DNA from: JBAVQS01 sp049694275
GTDB taxonomy: Bacteria > Chloroflexota > Anaerolineae > UBA4142 > SHND01
Reading direction: 5' to 3'
NCBI GenBank assembly: GCA_049694275.1
Contig: JBAVQS010000237.1
Coordinates: 1 to 59,055 of the forward strand
Length of the DNA: 59,055 nucleotides
In this document: piece by piece, positions 32,227-40,472 of the stretch
Numbering within the stretch: the stretch's first letter is position 1
Layout: every line of letters begins with the position of its first letter
Position numbers and translations under genes: made by a program
The notes under the pieces: generated by a model
What the model was told of the DNA's origin: nothing
Database searches by the model: none
What the model saw: only the letters and a program-made list of their open reading frames with translations

Positions 32227-33747
32227 GTGTCTGATCGAATCCTTGCGCTGGTGGTGTTCTTTAGCGGGATGACGTCGCTGGGGCTGGAGCTGGCTGCATC
32301 CCGCCTGTTCGCTCCCTACTTTGGCGTGTCGCTCATCATCTGGGCGAACCTCATCGGCCTCATCCTCATCTATTTGACGCTCGGTTATTACCTGGGCGGG
32401 CGATGGGCCGACCGTGACCCCCGCCTGCAGACGCTCTATCATATCGTGGGCTGGGGCGGCTTTACCTCGGGCGTACTCCCCTTTGTCGCCAAGCCGCTCC
32501 TCGACCTGGCCATTCCGGCGCTGCAGAATTTTGATGCGGGGCTGGGTGCGACCTCGTTCTTTGGCACGCTCATCCTCTTTGCCGCGCCCGTGACGCTCCT
32601 GGGCTGTGTCACGCCGTTTGCGCTGCGCCTGCGTACCCACGACCTGAACGCGGTCGGCGCGACGGCCGGCAAGCTGTATGCGCTCTCGACACTCGGCTCG
32701 ATTCTCGGCGTCTACCTCACAACCTTTGTCCTGATTCCAAACCTGGGCACCCGGCGCACCTTTGCGCTCCTCGCGCTCATCCTCCTGGCGCTGGCCGCGT
32801 TCGCACTCTGGCAGCGAGTAGGGCTCCTGCGAGCCCTCCCCTACGCCGGCCTCGCGCTCATCATTGTGCTCCTTGCGACGATCGGCGAAAGCAGCATTGT
32901 CAAGGCGACGCCGGGGTTGGTTATCGAAGCAGAATCACCCTACAACTTTATCCAGGTTATCCGGGACGGGGATGGGCTTTACCTGACGGTGAACGAAGGG
33001 CAGGCCTACCAGTCCGTCTATTATCCCAATACCATCCTGCTCAACGGGTACTGGGACCTGATGCTAATCGCGCCTTCCCTCCGCTCGAATGAGCCGCCGC
33101 AATCCCTGCTTGTCATCGGCTTAGCCGCCGGCACCATCCCCAAACAATATTCGCTTGTCTATCCCAACATCAAGATGGACGGCGTCGAGATCGACCCCCA
33201 GATCATCGCGCTGGGCAAAAAGTATTTCGAGATGAACGAGCCAAACCTGCGGGCGATCGTGGACGATGGGCGCGCTTTTTTGCGCCGGCGCGAGGCTGGA
33301 ATCTATGACGTGATCGCCGTCGATGCCTACCACCAACCGTACATCCCGTTCCACCTGGCGACGGTCGAGTTCTTTCAAGAGCTCGAACCTCATCTCTCGC
33401 CGCGCGGGGTCATCGCCATCAACGCCGCCGGGCTGCCGAACGATAAACGGTTGGCCAATGCCATTGCCGCGACGCTGCATCAGGTCTATCCCACCGTCGT
33501 CATGATCGACCATCCGAACGGAGCGAACACGGTCATCCTGGCCTCGCCTGAGCACGTAGACCTCGACAGTTTTCGAGCGCGGCTCGCCGACCTGCACGAT
33601 CCGACGCTGCGTTATGCGGCAGGAATTGCCGCCGCACATCTCTATCTTCCCCCCGCTGATCAGCCGGTCTTTACCGACGACCGCGCCCCGGTCGAGGACC
33701 TCGTCCACTCAATCATTATCGACGCCGCCCTGGGGGGCAAACCGTAA
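32227..33747 (+). CDS. Membrane-fused spermidine-synthase-like protein
   Basis: 506 residues from a GTG at 32227. A longer frame to 31993 would read through the lipoprotein promoter region. About seven membrane helices occupy the first 215 residues. A Rossmann methyltransferase/aminopropyltransferase domain then follows, with LLVIGLAAGTIPKQY (motif I), MDGVEIDPQIIALGKKYF (acidic loop) and YDVIAVDAYHQPYIPFHL (the catalytic Asp region of SpeE). This architecture is common in bacteria, and its true reaction is mostly untested. DNA just upstream (about 32162-32210) is a run of purine-rich ACAGGGAA-type repeats. Confidence 0.85.
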   Translation: MSDRILALVVFFSGMTSLGLELAASRLFAPYFGVSLIIWANLIGLILIYLTLGYYLGGRWADRDPRLQTLYHIVGWGGFTSGVLPFVAKPLLDLAIPALQNFDAGLGATSFFGTLILFAAPVTLLGCVTPFALRLRTHDLNAVGATAGKLYALSTLGSILGVYLTTFVLIPNLGTRRTFALLALILLALAAFALWQRVGLLRALPYAGLALIIVLLATIGESSIVKATPGLVIEAESPYNFIQVIRDGDGLYLTVNEGQAYQSVYYPNTILLNGYWDLMLIAPSLRSNEPPQSLLVIGLAAGTIPKQYSLVYPNIKMDGVEIDPQIIALGKKYFEMNEPNLRAIVDDGRAFLRRREAGIYDVIAVDAYHQPYIPFHLATVEFFQELEPHLSPRGVIAINAAGLPNDKRLANAIAATLHQVYPTVVMIDHPNGANTVILASPEHVDLDSFRARLADLHDPTLRYAAGIAAAHLYLPPADQPVFTDDRAPVEDLVHSIIIDAALGGKP

Positions 33748-33801
33748 GCACGCAACCTGATGTATAATTCCATTTTGAGTATTGAACTTGAAGGATAAAG
33801 A

Positions 33802-34512
33802 ATGAACCTTTTGAACCGTTTTGCCGGCCTGCTCATGACGCTGATCGTTATTCTGCTCCCTTTTTTCATCATCCTGAGCGCGGTCTATGCGATCAACACG
33901 GAAGCCTTTGTGCAGTATGAATATTCACAGCCGGGGTTTCCCGCTTCACAGCGCTTTAGCGCGCAGGACCGTTACAAAAACTCGATCCAGACCGTTCGCT
34001 ATGTGCGCGGCGAGATCTCTCTGGCGGATCTGAAAAACCTGGGGGTCTATAACGACCGCGAGGTTCAGCACCTGGTCGACGTGCGTAACGTCTGGGTCGA
34101 GGTCACGACTTTTCATATCATCGCCGGCGTCCTGATCCTCGCGGCGTTCATTGCGCTCACGATGTCGAATCTAACCCGGCTCTGGGCAGCGCGAGCGCTC
34201 TTTTATGGCGGCATCCTTTCGATCCTGATCGTGATCGGCATCGGCATCTTTTCGACCGTCGCCTTTGAAGAGTTCTTTACCGATTTTCACCACCTCTTTT
34301 TTACGGGGGATAGCTGGCTGTTCGACTATACGGACAGCCTCATCCAGTTCTATCCTCTCCCCTTTTGGGAAGCGGCTTCGTATGGCATTGCGCTCTTTGT
34401 CGCCATCGCCAGTGTGCTGATGGTCGTCATCGGCTGGTTCTGGGAGCGCACACTCGGCCGGCACCCTGCGCCAGCCCCGGCGTTAACTCAGGTTCAGGAA
34501 GGCAAAATCTGA
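33802..34512 (+). CDS. DUF1461 / TIGR01906 integral membrane protein
   Basis: 236 residues with four membrane helices: one N-terminal, then an extracellular loop of about 75 residues, then three. The signature FHHLFFTGDSWLFDYTDSLIQFYPLPFW is that of the TIGR01906 family. The function is unknown. It lies 54 bp after the spermidine-synthase-like gene and is probably co-transcribed. Confidence 0.85.
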   Translation: MNLLNRFAGLLMTLIVILLPFFIILSAVYAINTEAFVQYEYSQPGFPASQRFSAQDRYKNSIQTVRYVRGEISLADLKNLGVYNDREVQHLVDVRNVWVEVTTFHIIAGVLILAAFIALTMSNLTRLWAARALFYGGILSILIVIGIGIFSTVAFEEFFTDFHHLFFTGDSWLFDYTDSLIQFYPLPFWEAASYGIALFVAIASVLMVVIGWFWERTLGRHPAPAPALTQVQEGKI

Positions 34513-34517
34513 ATGAA

Positions 34518-34553
34518 AAAGCGACTCGGCTCTTGAGGGAACCGGGTCGCTTT
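34518..34553. terminator. Terminator hairpin
   Basis: AAAGCGACTCGG (34518-34529) pairs with CCGGGTCGCTTT (34542-34553), with one G-U pair and a 12-nt loop, followed by T-rich sequence. It serves the DUF1461 gene and possibly the convergent amidase gene. Confidence 0.85.
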
Positions 34554-34570
34554 CTTGTTGCCGGGGCTGA

Positions 34571-35482
34571 TTATTGCAGTCCGCACCGGTCATTTTTGAG
34601 AAAAGCCATCAAGCCATTGGCCAGCCCTTGCGCCAGTTGGGCTTGATGGCCGGTCAGGACCTGGCGGTCATTGTAGAGAAAACCCAACTCGATAATGGCG
34701 GCCGGAGTCGTCTTGACGATCTCGCGAAAAGCATGATACTCGGTCATGTCGCGCGTGATCGAGTTTTCGTTAAACCCCAGGTTGTAGGACTGAACCTGGG
34801 CATCGTAATCGCGCCGGAGACAAGCCACCAGGCGATCATCCGCGACCGGCACATCGCTGGGCTCTGCATGCGCAATCTTGTAGCCGGTCGCCAGGGGATA
34901 GTCGGGCCCATGCACACAAGAATCGGAATGGATAGCGAGAAAGACCTGCGGCGCATAGTCTGGATGGTCGCGCTTGAGCCGGTCGTCAAATTCCTGCAAC
35001 AGATCGACCCGAAACCCGCCGGTGCGTAACAACGCCACGACCTTTTCGGCCACCCCCTTGTTCACATCAACCTCACGCAGGCCATCCTCACAAACCGCGC
35101 CGGTGTCGGGAACCACGCCGGGTGGGGGATTATCACCCGACCAATGCCCTGCGAGGATGGCGATTTCAGGCGGCAGTGGAATCGGCGTCCGAGTCGGGGG
35201 CGGCAAAAGCGTTAGGGTTGGGCTTGGGGGCGGTTCCACGCCGACAACGGGGAACGGGCCAACAGGGGGCTGCATTCTGGGCGCGGTGGGCCCGGGGTGA
35301 TAGAATAGGACAACCAGCGTGACAACGGCCATCGCCCCAAGCGTCCCGTAAAGGGACCACCGCTTGAGCCTTTCAATGACCCAGGTCCGAACCGGCAGGG
35401 GGTCCACCCTCACCTGGGACTCGGATTCCATTCTTCCCGTTGCGCGCCGGTGTGCGCTCTTACGTGACGATGATTCCGACAT
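34571..35482 (-). CDS. N-acetylmuramoyl-L-alanine amidase-like (Amidase_3) protein
   Basis: 303 residues. One N-terminal membrane helix (YGTLGAMAVVTLVVLFY) is followed by a Pro/Thr-rich linker and a zinc amidase domain. Candidate zinc ligands are His in LAGHWSGD, Glu in DGLREVDVNKGVAEKV and His in FLAIHSDSC, with the catalytic Glu in AAIIELGFLYND. Such enzymes cut the amide bond between MurNAc and the peptide in cell-wall turnover; the protein is tethered outside the membrane. It follows selB by 39 bp in the same direction. Confidence 0.88.
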   Translation of the reverse strand: MSESSSRKSAHRRATGRMESESQVRVDPLPVRTWVIERLKRWSLYGTLGAMAVVTLVVLFYHPGPTAPRMQPPVGPFPVVGVEPPPSPTLTLLPPPTRTPIPLPPEIAILAGHWSGDNPPPGVVPDTGAVCEDGLREVDVNKGVAEKVVALLRTGGFRVDLLQEFDDRLKRDHPDYAPQVFLAIHSDSCVHGPDYPLATGYKIAHAEPSDVPVADDRLVACLRRDYDAQVQSYNLGFNENSITRDMTEYHAFREIVKTTPAAIIELGFLYNDRQVLTGHQAQLAQGLANGLMAFLKNDRCGLQ

Positions 35483-35521
35483 GAGGGTTCTCACACCCTA
35501 TCACCCGGAGGAAATACGACC

Positions 35522-37399
35522 TCAACGCAGCACGCGGGCATCGCCCACGCGCCGGGTCACACGTTTTTGGTCGAGATATTCCAGAAAACCGATTGCATAC
35601 TTGCGACTGGTGTCAAATTGATCGCGCAGTTCGGCGGCCGTCACCTGGCCGTGCTCTTGAATCGCCTGCACCACCCAATTCATCATCGCGCGTTCCGTTT
35701 CAGGTGTCAAGAGAACCTGCTCATTGATTCGCACCAATTGCCCCTGCTCGACGAGCGCATTCAGCGCCTCTGCCCCGACCGCCGCCTCGGCTGCGACCAA
35801 CGGGGGCGGGGCATAGGGGGTGCGCCCGAATTGGGAAAGGAGCATCTTGACCTTGCCAGCCAGCGCCCCCTCAAAACGCACCTGGTGGTCCGGACGCCAT
35901 ACACCCTTTTCGCCGTATTCCAGTAGCCCTTCCGCGTGCGCCTGCTGCAACGCCGCCTCGAATACTTGCGGCGTGAGCGCCGAGCGGCTCTTGAACTCTT
36001 CGCGCGGCATGCCGGCCCGCAGCGGGAACTGGCCATGATAATCGGCGAGCAAGCGCACCAGCTCCTTCCCACGGCGCGCCCAACTACTCGACGTCATGAG
36101 AAATTCAGCCCGGTCTCCCTTGAGCCGCAACAGGTCGCCTGATTGCACCAGTTCCTGAATAGCGGAGATCGTCGTCGGCTCATCCAATCCCAACGGCCTG
36201 GCGAGCTGATGCGCTTCGAGCGGCCCGTGCATTTCGACATATTGGAGGACCAACTCGGGCGGAGTCCCCTGCTCGGCGCGCGCCAACTGGGCAATAATCT
36301 CGGGACGTCCCCGGCGATGACGGGCTTGCGGGTGCGGGTCAACCACCGTTCCTCCACCAACCGTAAGACTGGGCGAGGGATAACGCAAGATAAAGCGGTC
36401 CCCCTTGGCGATGACAATGGGCGCGGCCAGGACCAGTTGCGCCCATCCGCTCGCGCCCGGCCTGAGCTCATCCCCATCCAAAAGCCGGACTCGGACCTCA
36501 ACCTGGGAGGCAAATGCAAAGAGCTCTAGCTCCTGGTTGTGCGCCAACGGGCGCGGCGTGGATTCCAGCCACTCGATATGCGCGTCGAGCATCCCGGTGG
36601 GCCGATAGGTCCCTGGCAGAATGACCACATCGCCGCGAGATAATTGCTCGGTTGCCACACCCGCCAGATTGAGCGCGACCCGTCCGCCCGGCGCGGCGCG
36701 GGTCAATTTTTCCTTGTGCGTTTGAATGCCGCGCACGCGCGCTTCAAGCCCGGCCGGCGCAATCTCGACCTCGTCGCCGATGCCGAGACTCCCATCGCCC
36801 AGCGTGCCGGTAACGACGGTCCCAAAGCCGGCAATGCTAAAGACGCGATCTATCGGCAGGCGCGGTCGCTTGCGGTCCGATTTCTCGGCAACCCGGCTCA
36901 AGACGCGGTCGAGCTCGCGCTTGAGATCATCCAGTCCCTGCCCGGTTCGCGCCGAGACGGGGAGGATAGACACGCCTTCCAACACAGTCCCCTTGAGCGC
37001 GTTCTCGACCTCCCCCCGAACCAGGTCAATCCATCCCGGCTCGGTTGCCAGGTCGGCTTTGGTCAACGCGACGACGCCTCCTTTGACCCGGAGCAGATCG
37101 AGGATGGCAAGGTGCTCGCGCGTCTGGGGCATGATCCCTTCGTCGGCGGCCACGACCAGCATGGCCGCGTCAATGCCGCCGACGCCGGCGAGCATGTTCT
37201 TGATGAACGCCTCATGTCCCGGCACATCGACCAGGCTCACCATTTCACCACTCGGCAGCGCAAGCCACGCAAAGCCGAGGTCGATGGTCATTTCGCGCTC
37301 TTGTTCTTCTTTGAGCCGGTCCGGATTGATGCCGGTGAGCGCGGTCACCAGAGTAGATTTACCGTGGTCCACATGCCCGGCGGTTCCGATCACTCGCAT
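35522..37399 (-). CDS. selB: Selenocysteine-specific elongation factor SelB
   Basis: 625 residues. The GTPase domain has GTAGHVDHGKST (P-loop), DVPGHE and TKAD, followed by translation-factor beta-barrels and a C-terminal set of winged-helix repeats (from about residue 400) that bind the SECIS RNA hairpin. SelB brings Sec-tRNA to UGA codons. It implies that the genome encodes selenoproteins, but selA, selC and selD are not in the window, and I found no in-frame UGA with a SECIS-like hairpin here. Confidence 0.92.
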   Translation of the reverse strand: MRVIGTAGHVDHGKSTLVTALTGINPDRLKEEQEREMTIDLGFAWLALPSGEMVSLVDVPGHEAFIKNMLAGVGGIDAAMLVVAADEGIMPQTREHLAILDLLRVKGGVVALTKADLATEPGWIDLVRGEVENALKGTVLEGVSILPVSARTGQGLDDLKRELDRVLSRVAEKSDRKRPRLPIDRVFSIAGFGTVVTGTLGDGSLGIGDEVEIAPAGLEARVRGIQTHKEKLTRAAPGGRVALNLAGVATEQLSRGDVVILPGTYRPTGMLDAHIEWLESTPRPLAHNQELELFAFASQVEVRVRLLDGDELRPGASGWAQLVLAAPIVIAKGDRFILRYPSPSLTVGGGTVVDPHPQARHRRGRPEIIAQLARAEQGTPPELVLQYVEMHGPLEAHQLARPLGLDEPTTISAIQELVQSGDLLRLKGDRAEFLMTSSSWARRGKELVRLLADYHGQFPLRAGMPREEFKSRSALTPQVFEAALQQAHAEGLLEYGEKGVWRPDHQVRFEGALAGKVKMLLSQFGRTPYAPPPLVAAEAAVGAEALNALVEQGQLVRINEQVLLTPETERAMMNWVVQAIQEHGQVTAAELRDQFDTSRKYAIGFLEYLDQKRVTRRVGDARVLR

Positions 37400-37421
37400 T
37401 TAGAATTCCAAAATTCAAAAT

Positions 37422-37459
37422 TCAAAATTCGGAATCCACATGCGGATTCCGAATTTTGA
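37422..37459 (-). terminator. Perfect 16-bp hairpin between coiled-coil gene and selB
   Basis: TCAAAATTCGGAATCC (37422-37437) and its exact inverse complement (37444-37459) flank a 6-nt loop. On the minus strand T-rich sequence follows the stem. It lies 3 bp after the stop of the coiled-coil gene. Confidence 0.8.
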
Positions 37460-37462
37460 TTT

Positions 37463-38638
37463 CTACGTCTCCGGCCCTTTAGGTGGGGCGGGGCGCTTGA
37501 CCTTGGCAGTGGACTGCGCCGTCTCAACCCGCTTGATGAGGTCGCTGGACATTTGGTCATAGCGCATATTTTCGGCGCGCTGCCATTCAACCCCCATGCG
37601 AACCACGTCGGCCAGAACTTCGAGCCAGCGCAAGCGGTCCGCCTCCATCCGCTCGCGAATCTCTCGGAACTGCTCACTCACCGCCGGCCGCCATTCTTCG
37701 AGCGGTTCGAAACGAGACGCCGCCGTCGCGAGCTTTTTCTGGAAATCATCTTTCCAGTATTCCCAGTCCTTGGTATTGGTCGAAAGGCGCTTGTCCATCT
37801 CAACCTTCATCGAACCAATCTCTGTGCGAGAAAACTCTTCGGTCAGTTTTTGCCGCTGGACGAGGCGCGGTTCGACCTGCTTGAGATCGCTCTCCAACTC
37901 CTTGAGGGTCGCCAGCGACGAGCGCACCTCTTTGGGAAGGTCGAGCATCGGAATGAGCTTGGAAACCCAGTCCTCCATCTCGCGCTTGGACACCTTCATC
38001 TGCTCGTTCCACTCGGTGATCTGCCGCGCGCGCATCTGGTCGGAGCGGCGCTGCGATTCAAGCGCGTCGGCCCGGTCCTGGCGCAAGCGCTCCGCCAATT
38101 GCTGAATTTCGGCGATCAATGCTCCGGTCCGCTTGACCCATTCTTCCGTAACCGACAAGCGCGCATTGAGCGACTCCTGGCGCTTGCTCAAATCCTCCAA
38201 GCCGCGGACCAGGGGAATCTGCCCATTCTCCAGTCGCCGAATGGCTTCGTGGTCTGGCGCAAACGGCCGCCACTGCTGGGATACTTCATCCATCTTGGCC
38301 GTCAGTTCCACGATGGCCTTATCCAGCCGTTCCCGCTCGCGCTGGCGCACCTTGAAGGCTTCGTCCTCTCGCTGTTGAATGCGCTGATTGAACTGCTCAA
38401 AGAGGAGCGTCACCTCGGTCTTGACCTGGCCCAACGCCTGCTCGATCTGAGAATAGCGCAGTGATTGGCTCTGCAGGCGCGCCAGCCGTTCCTCCAAATC
38501 CTGGATGCTGCGCGATAGACCATTAATGGACGTCAGGTGCTGGTCAAGCTGGCTGGTTAAATCGGCTATGGTCGCCTTGTCCCGGCGGTGTTCTTCATCC
38601 AGCCAGGATAGTAACTGGGTATTCTGATCGAGACTCAT
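37463..38638 (-). CDS. Long coiled-coil protein, function unknown
   Basis: 391 residues from the ATG at 38638, with GGAGGT just upstream. The residues are almost all predicted helical with heptad patterns (DLTSQLDQHLTSINGLSRSI, DLEERLARLQSQSLRYSQIE, LSKRQESLNARLSVTEEW). It has no signal or membrane segment, so it is probably a cytoplasmic structural or partition-related protein. The tail KVKRPAPPKGPET is basic and Pro-rich. I do not recognise a named family. Confidence 0.7.
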   Translation of the reverse strand: MSLDQNTQLLSWLDEEHRRDKATIADLTSQLDQHLTSINGLSRSIQDLEERLARLQSQSLRYSQIEQALGQVKTEVTLLFEQFNQRIQQREDEAFKVRQRERERLDKAIVELTAKMDEVSQQWRPFAPDHEAIRRLENGQIPLVRGLEDLSKRQESLNARLSVTEEWVKRTGALIAEIQQLAERLRQDRADALESQRRSDQMRARQITEWNEQMKVSKREMEDWVSKLIPMLDLPKEVRSSLATLKELESDLKQVEPRLVQRQKLTEEFSRTEIGSMKVEMDKRLSTNTKDWEYWKDDFQKKLATAASRFEPLEEWRPAVSEQFREIRERMEADRLRWLEVLADVVRMGVEWQRAENMRYDQMSSDLIKRVETAQSTAKVKRPAPPKGPET

Positions 38639-38796
38639 CGTACCTCCAAACTCTGGGACAGCAGGCACAGGGCCCGGCAATTGAGCATCGCGCGTGCGGG
38701 ATGCGGGCGCATTATACACCACCGGTACCTACTCGCCAAAGCGGGACGGGTTATGTATAATGTTCCCCTATCACCTTTTGCCACAAGGGGCCTATC

Positions 38797-39363
38797 GTGA
38801 CCAACCGCGCACAACTGATCGCCGAAAACCTCGCGCCACATCTCTCACCCAACCAGACCTTGCTCGAAATCGGGGCCGGCAAAGGGCATGTCGCCCAGGC
38901 CCTGCGCGAGGCCGCGTCCGTCGAGATGCACCTCGTCGACGTGGTAGATTATAATGAGACTGCCCTGCCGCTCCGGGTCTACGACGGCGCGCGGCTCCCC
39001 TTTGCAGACCGCACATTCGATTACAGCCTGCTCATCTTTGTCCTGCACCACACGCCCGATCCCCTTGTCGTCCTGCGCGAGGCGCTACGCGTCTCACGCG
39101 GCGGCGTCCTCATCGTCGAAAACCACGTCCCCGGGTGGGCTCGCCAGCAGATCACCCGCTTGATCGACTCGATCCCCCACTGGCAGCACGGCGTCCCCAT
39201 CTGCTATCGCGCCCAGACAATGACCGCCTGGGAACAGACATTTCAACAACTCCCGACCCGCGTGCAGCGCCTCGGCCGTTTTAACATGGGCGCGTTCTGG
39301 GATAATTTCGTAGTGCGGGTGGAAGGGGCCGAAGGGGAAACAGGCAGACAGGAAGACAGGTAG
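38797..39363 (+). CDS. SAM-dependent methyltransferase, class I
   Basis: 188 residues from a GTG preceded by AAGGGG. Motif I is LLEIGAGKGHVAQAL, the acidic loop is HLVDVVDYNE, and motif IV/V is FDYSLLIFVLHHTPDPLVVLREALRVSRGGVLIVE, typical of small-molecule methyltransferases (Methyltransf_11). The substrate is unknown. The last ten residues are encoded by a GACAGG-rich simple repeat (about 39336-39375), so the true end may have been altered. Confidence 0.8.
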   Translation: MTNRAQLIAENLAPHLSPNQTLLEIGAGKGHVAQALREAASVEMHLVDVVDYNETALPLRVYDGARLPFADRTFDYSLLIFVLHHTPDPLVVLREALRVSRGGVLIVENHVPGWARQQITRLIDSIPHWQHGVPICYRAQTMTAWEQTFQQLPTRVQRLGRFNMGAFWDNFVVRVEGAEGETGRQEDR

Positions 39364-39403
39364 ACAGGTGGCTCCATGTCTCTCTGTCTCCTCGTGCCCT
39401 CGT

Positions 39404-40417
39404 CTACTTGGCCTCTTCTTCTCCCCGCCACACCTTACTCATTGCAGCGAGCGAGACATCATAGCGATACGGGATGTTCATGTGCCCGTCGTCAAACTCT
39501 TGATATTGATAGGGAATCCCTTTACGGTCGAGCCGCGCACACAGCGTGCGGGCGCCGAACTGCAGATTGAACTCGTCCCGCGTGCCGCAATCGAGATAGA
39601 GCAGGCGGAACCGCCGCAGGGCGTCGCCATATTGATCCAGCAGGTCGATCGGGTCCCACTCTTTCCAGCGCGCCCACACCTCCGGCTTCCACTCGCCTGT
39701 GTATTCGTCAAACGGCAGGTCAAAGCCGTAGGGCGATTGCGGATTGGGCGCATAGCAAGCGGCCATGGCGGCGGCGTTGAGGATGGCATGTGCATCGCTT
39801 TCCCTGGGATGCATCGTCGGGAAATCTTGAAGGAATTTTCCCAGCCCGCCGAATTTCTTGATCGAGCGAAGGTATTTGATAAAATCCGGGCCATAGCACA
39901 GCTCGAAATACGTATCGCCACTGTGGCAAGCCATCAAGTCAAAGACGTCGGGATGGCGCATGGCGAGGATGAGGCTGCCATAACCACCCGAGCTCTTGCC
40001 CATCACCGCACGGAACAGCCGGTCGGGAACCGTGCGAAAGGTCCTGTCCACCCACGGCACCAACTCCTGGATCACGTGATCCTCATAGCGGCCAGTCGCC
40101 GATGAATTGAGATACTGGCTCCCCCCGTAGCGCGTAAAACAATCGGGCATCACCATGATGAGCGGCAGGATCGCCTTGCTCTCGATAAGGCGGTCGAGAC
40201 GCTGCTGAATGTTCTCGTCCCACGCCGACTCATTCAGCAGCATCGTGCCCCGACCGGTAAAACCGGTGAGCATAAAAACCACCGGATAAGTCTGTTTGCC
40301 CTCATCATAACCGGGCGGCAGATAGACCGCCACCCGGCGCGCGGCCGGATCCCCCAGTGGATTTCCTTGCAAGACCTCGCTGGTGAATGTTTCCATGTGA
40401 ATGCGACTCGCTGGCAT
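39404..40417 (-). CDS. Esterase of the EsteraseD/S-formylglutathione hydrolase type
   Basis: 337 residues, with AGGAGGAG directly before the ATG. The alpha/beta-hydrolase fold has the nucleophile in VMGKSSGGYGS, the acid in CGTRDEF and the base in DDGHMNIPYRY. The motif YPVVFMLTGFTGRG marks the oxyanion region (Pfam Esterase, PF00756). No signal peptide is seen, so it is probably cytoplasmic. The substrate is unknown. It follows mutS in the same direction after 55 bp. Confidence 0.85.
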   Translation of the reverse strand: MPASRIHMETFTSEVLQGNPLGDPAARRVAVYLPPGYDEGKQTYPVVFMLTGFTGRGTMLLNESAWDENIQQRLDRLIESKAILPLIMVMPDCFTRYGGSQYLNSSATGRYEDHVIQELVPWVDRTFRTVPDRLFRAVMGKSSGGYGSLILAMRHPDVFDLMACHSGDTYFELCYGPDFIKYLRSIKKFGGLGKFLQDFPTMHPRESDAHAILNAAAMAACYAPNPQSPYGFDLPFDEYTGEWKPEVWARWKEWDPIDLLDQYGDALRRFRLLYLDCGTRDEFNLQFGARTLCARLDRKGIPYQYQEFDDGHMNIPYRYDVSLAAMSKVWRGEEEAK

Positions 40418-40472
40418 CTCTCCTCCTGTAGTAGACCCGAAGGGTTTCCAAAAACCCTCCGGGGCTGAGCGC

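Noticed and set aside
35522..37399. Selenoprotein gene near selB
   Set aside because: I found no in-frame TGA within a recognised redox enzyme in the window, so selB alone is not evidence of a local selenoprotein.
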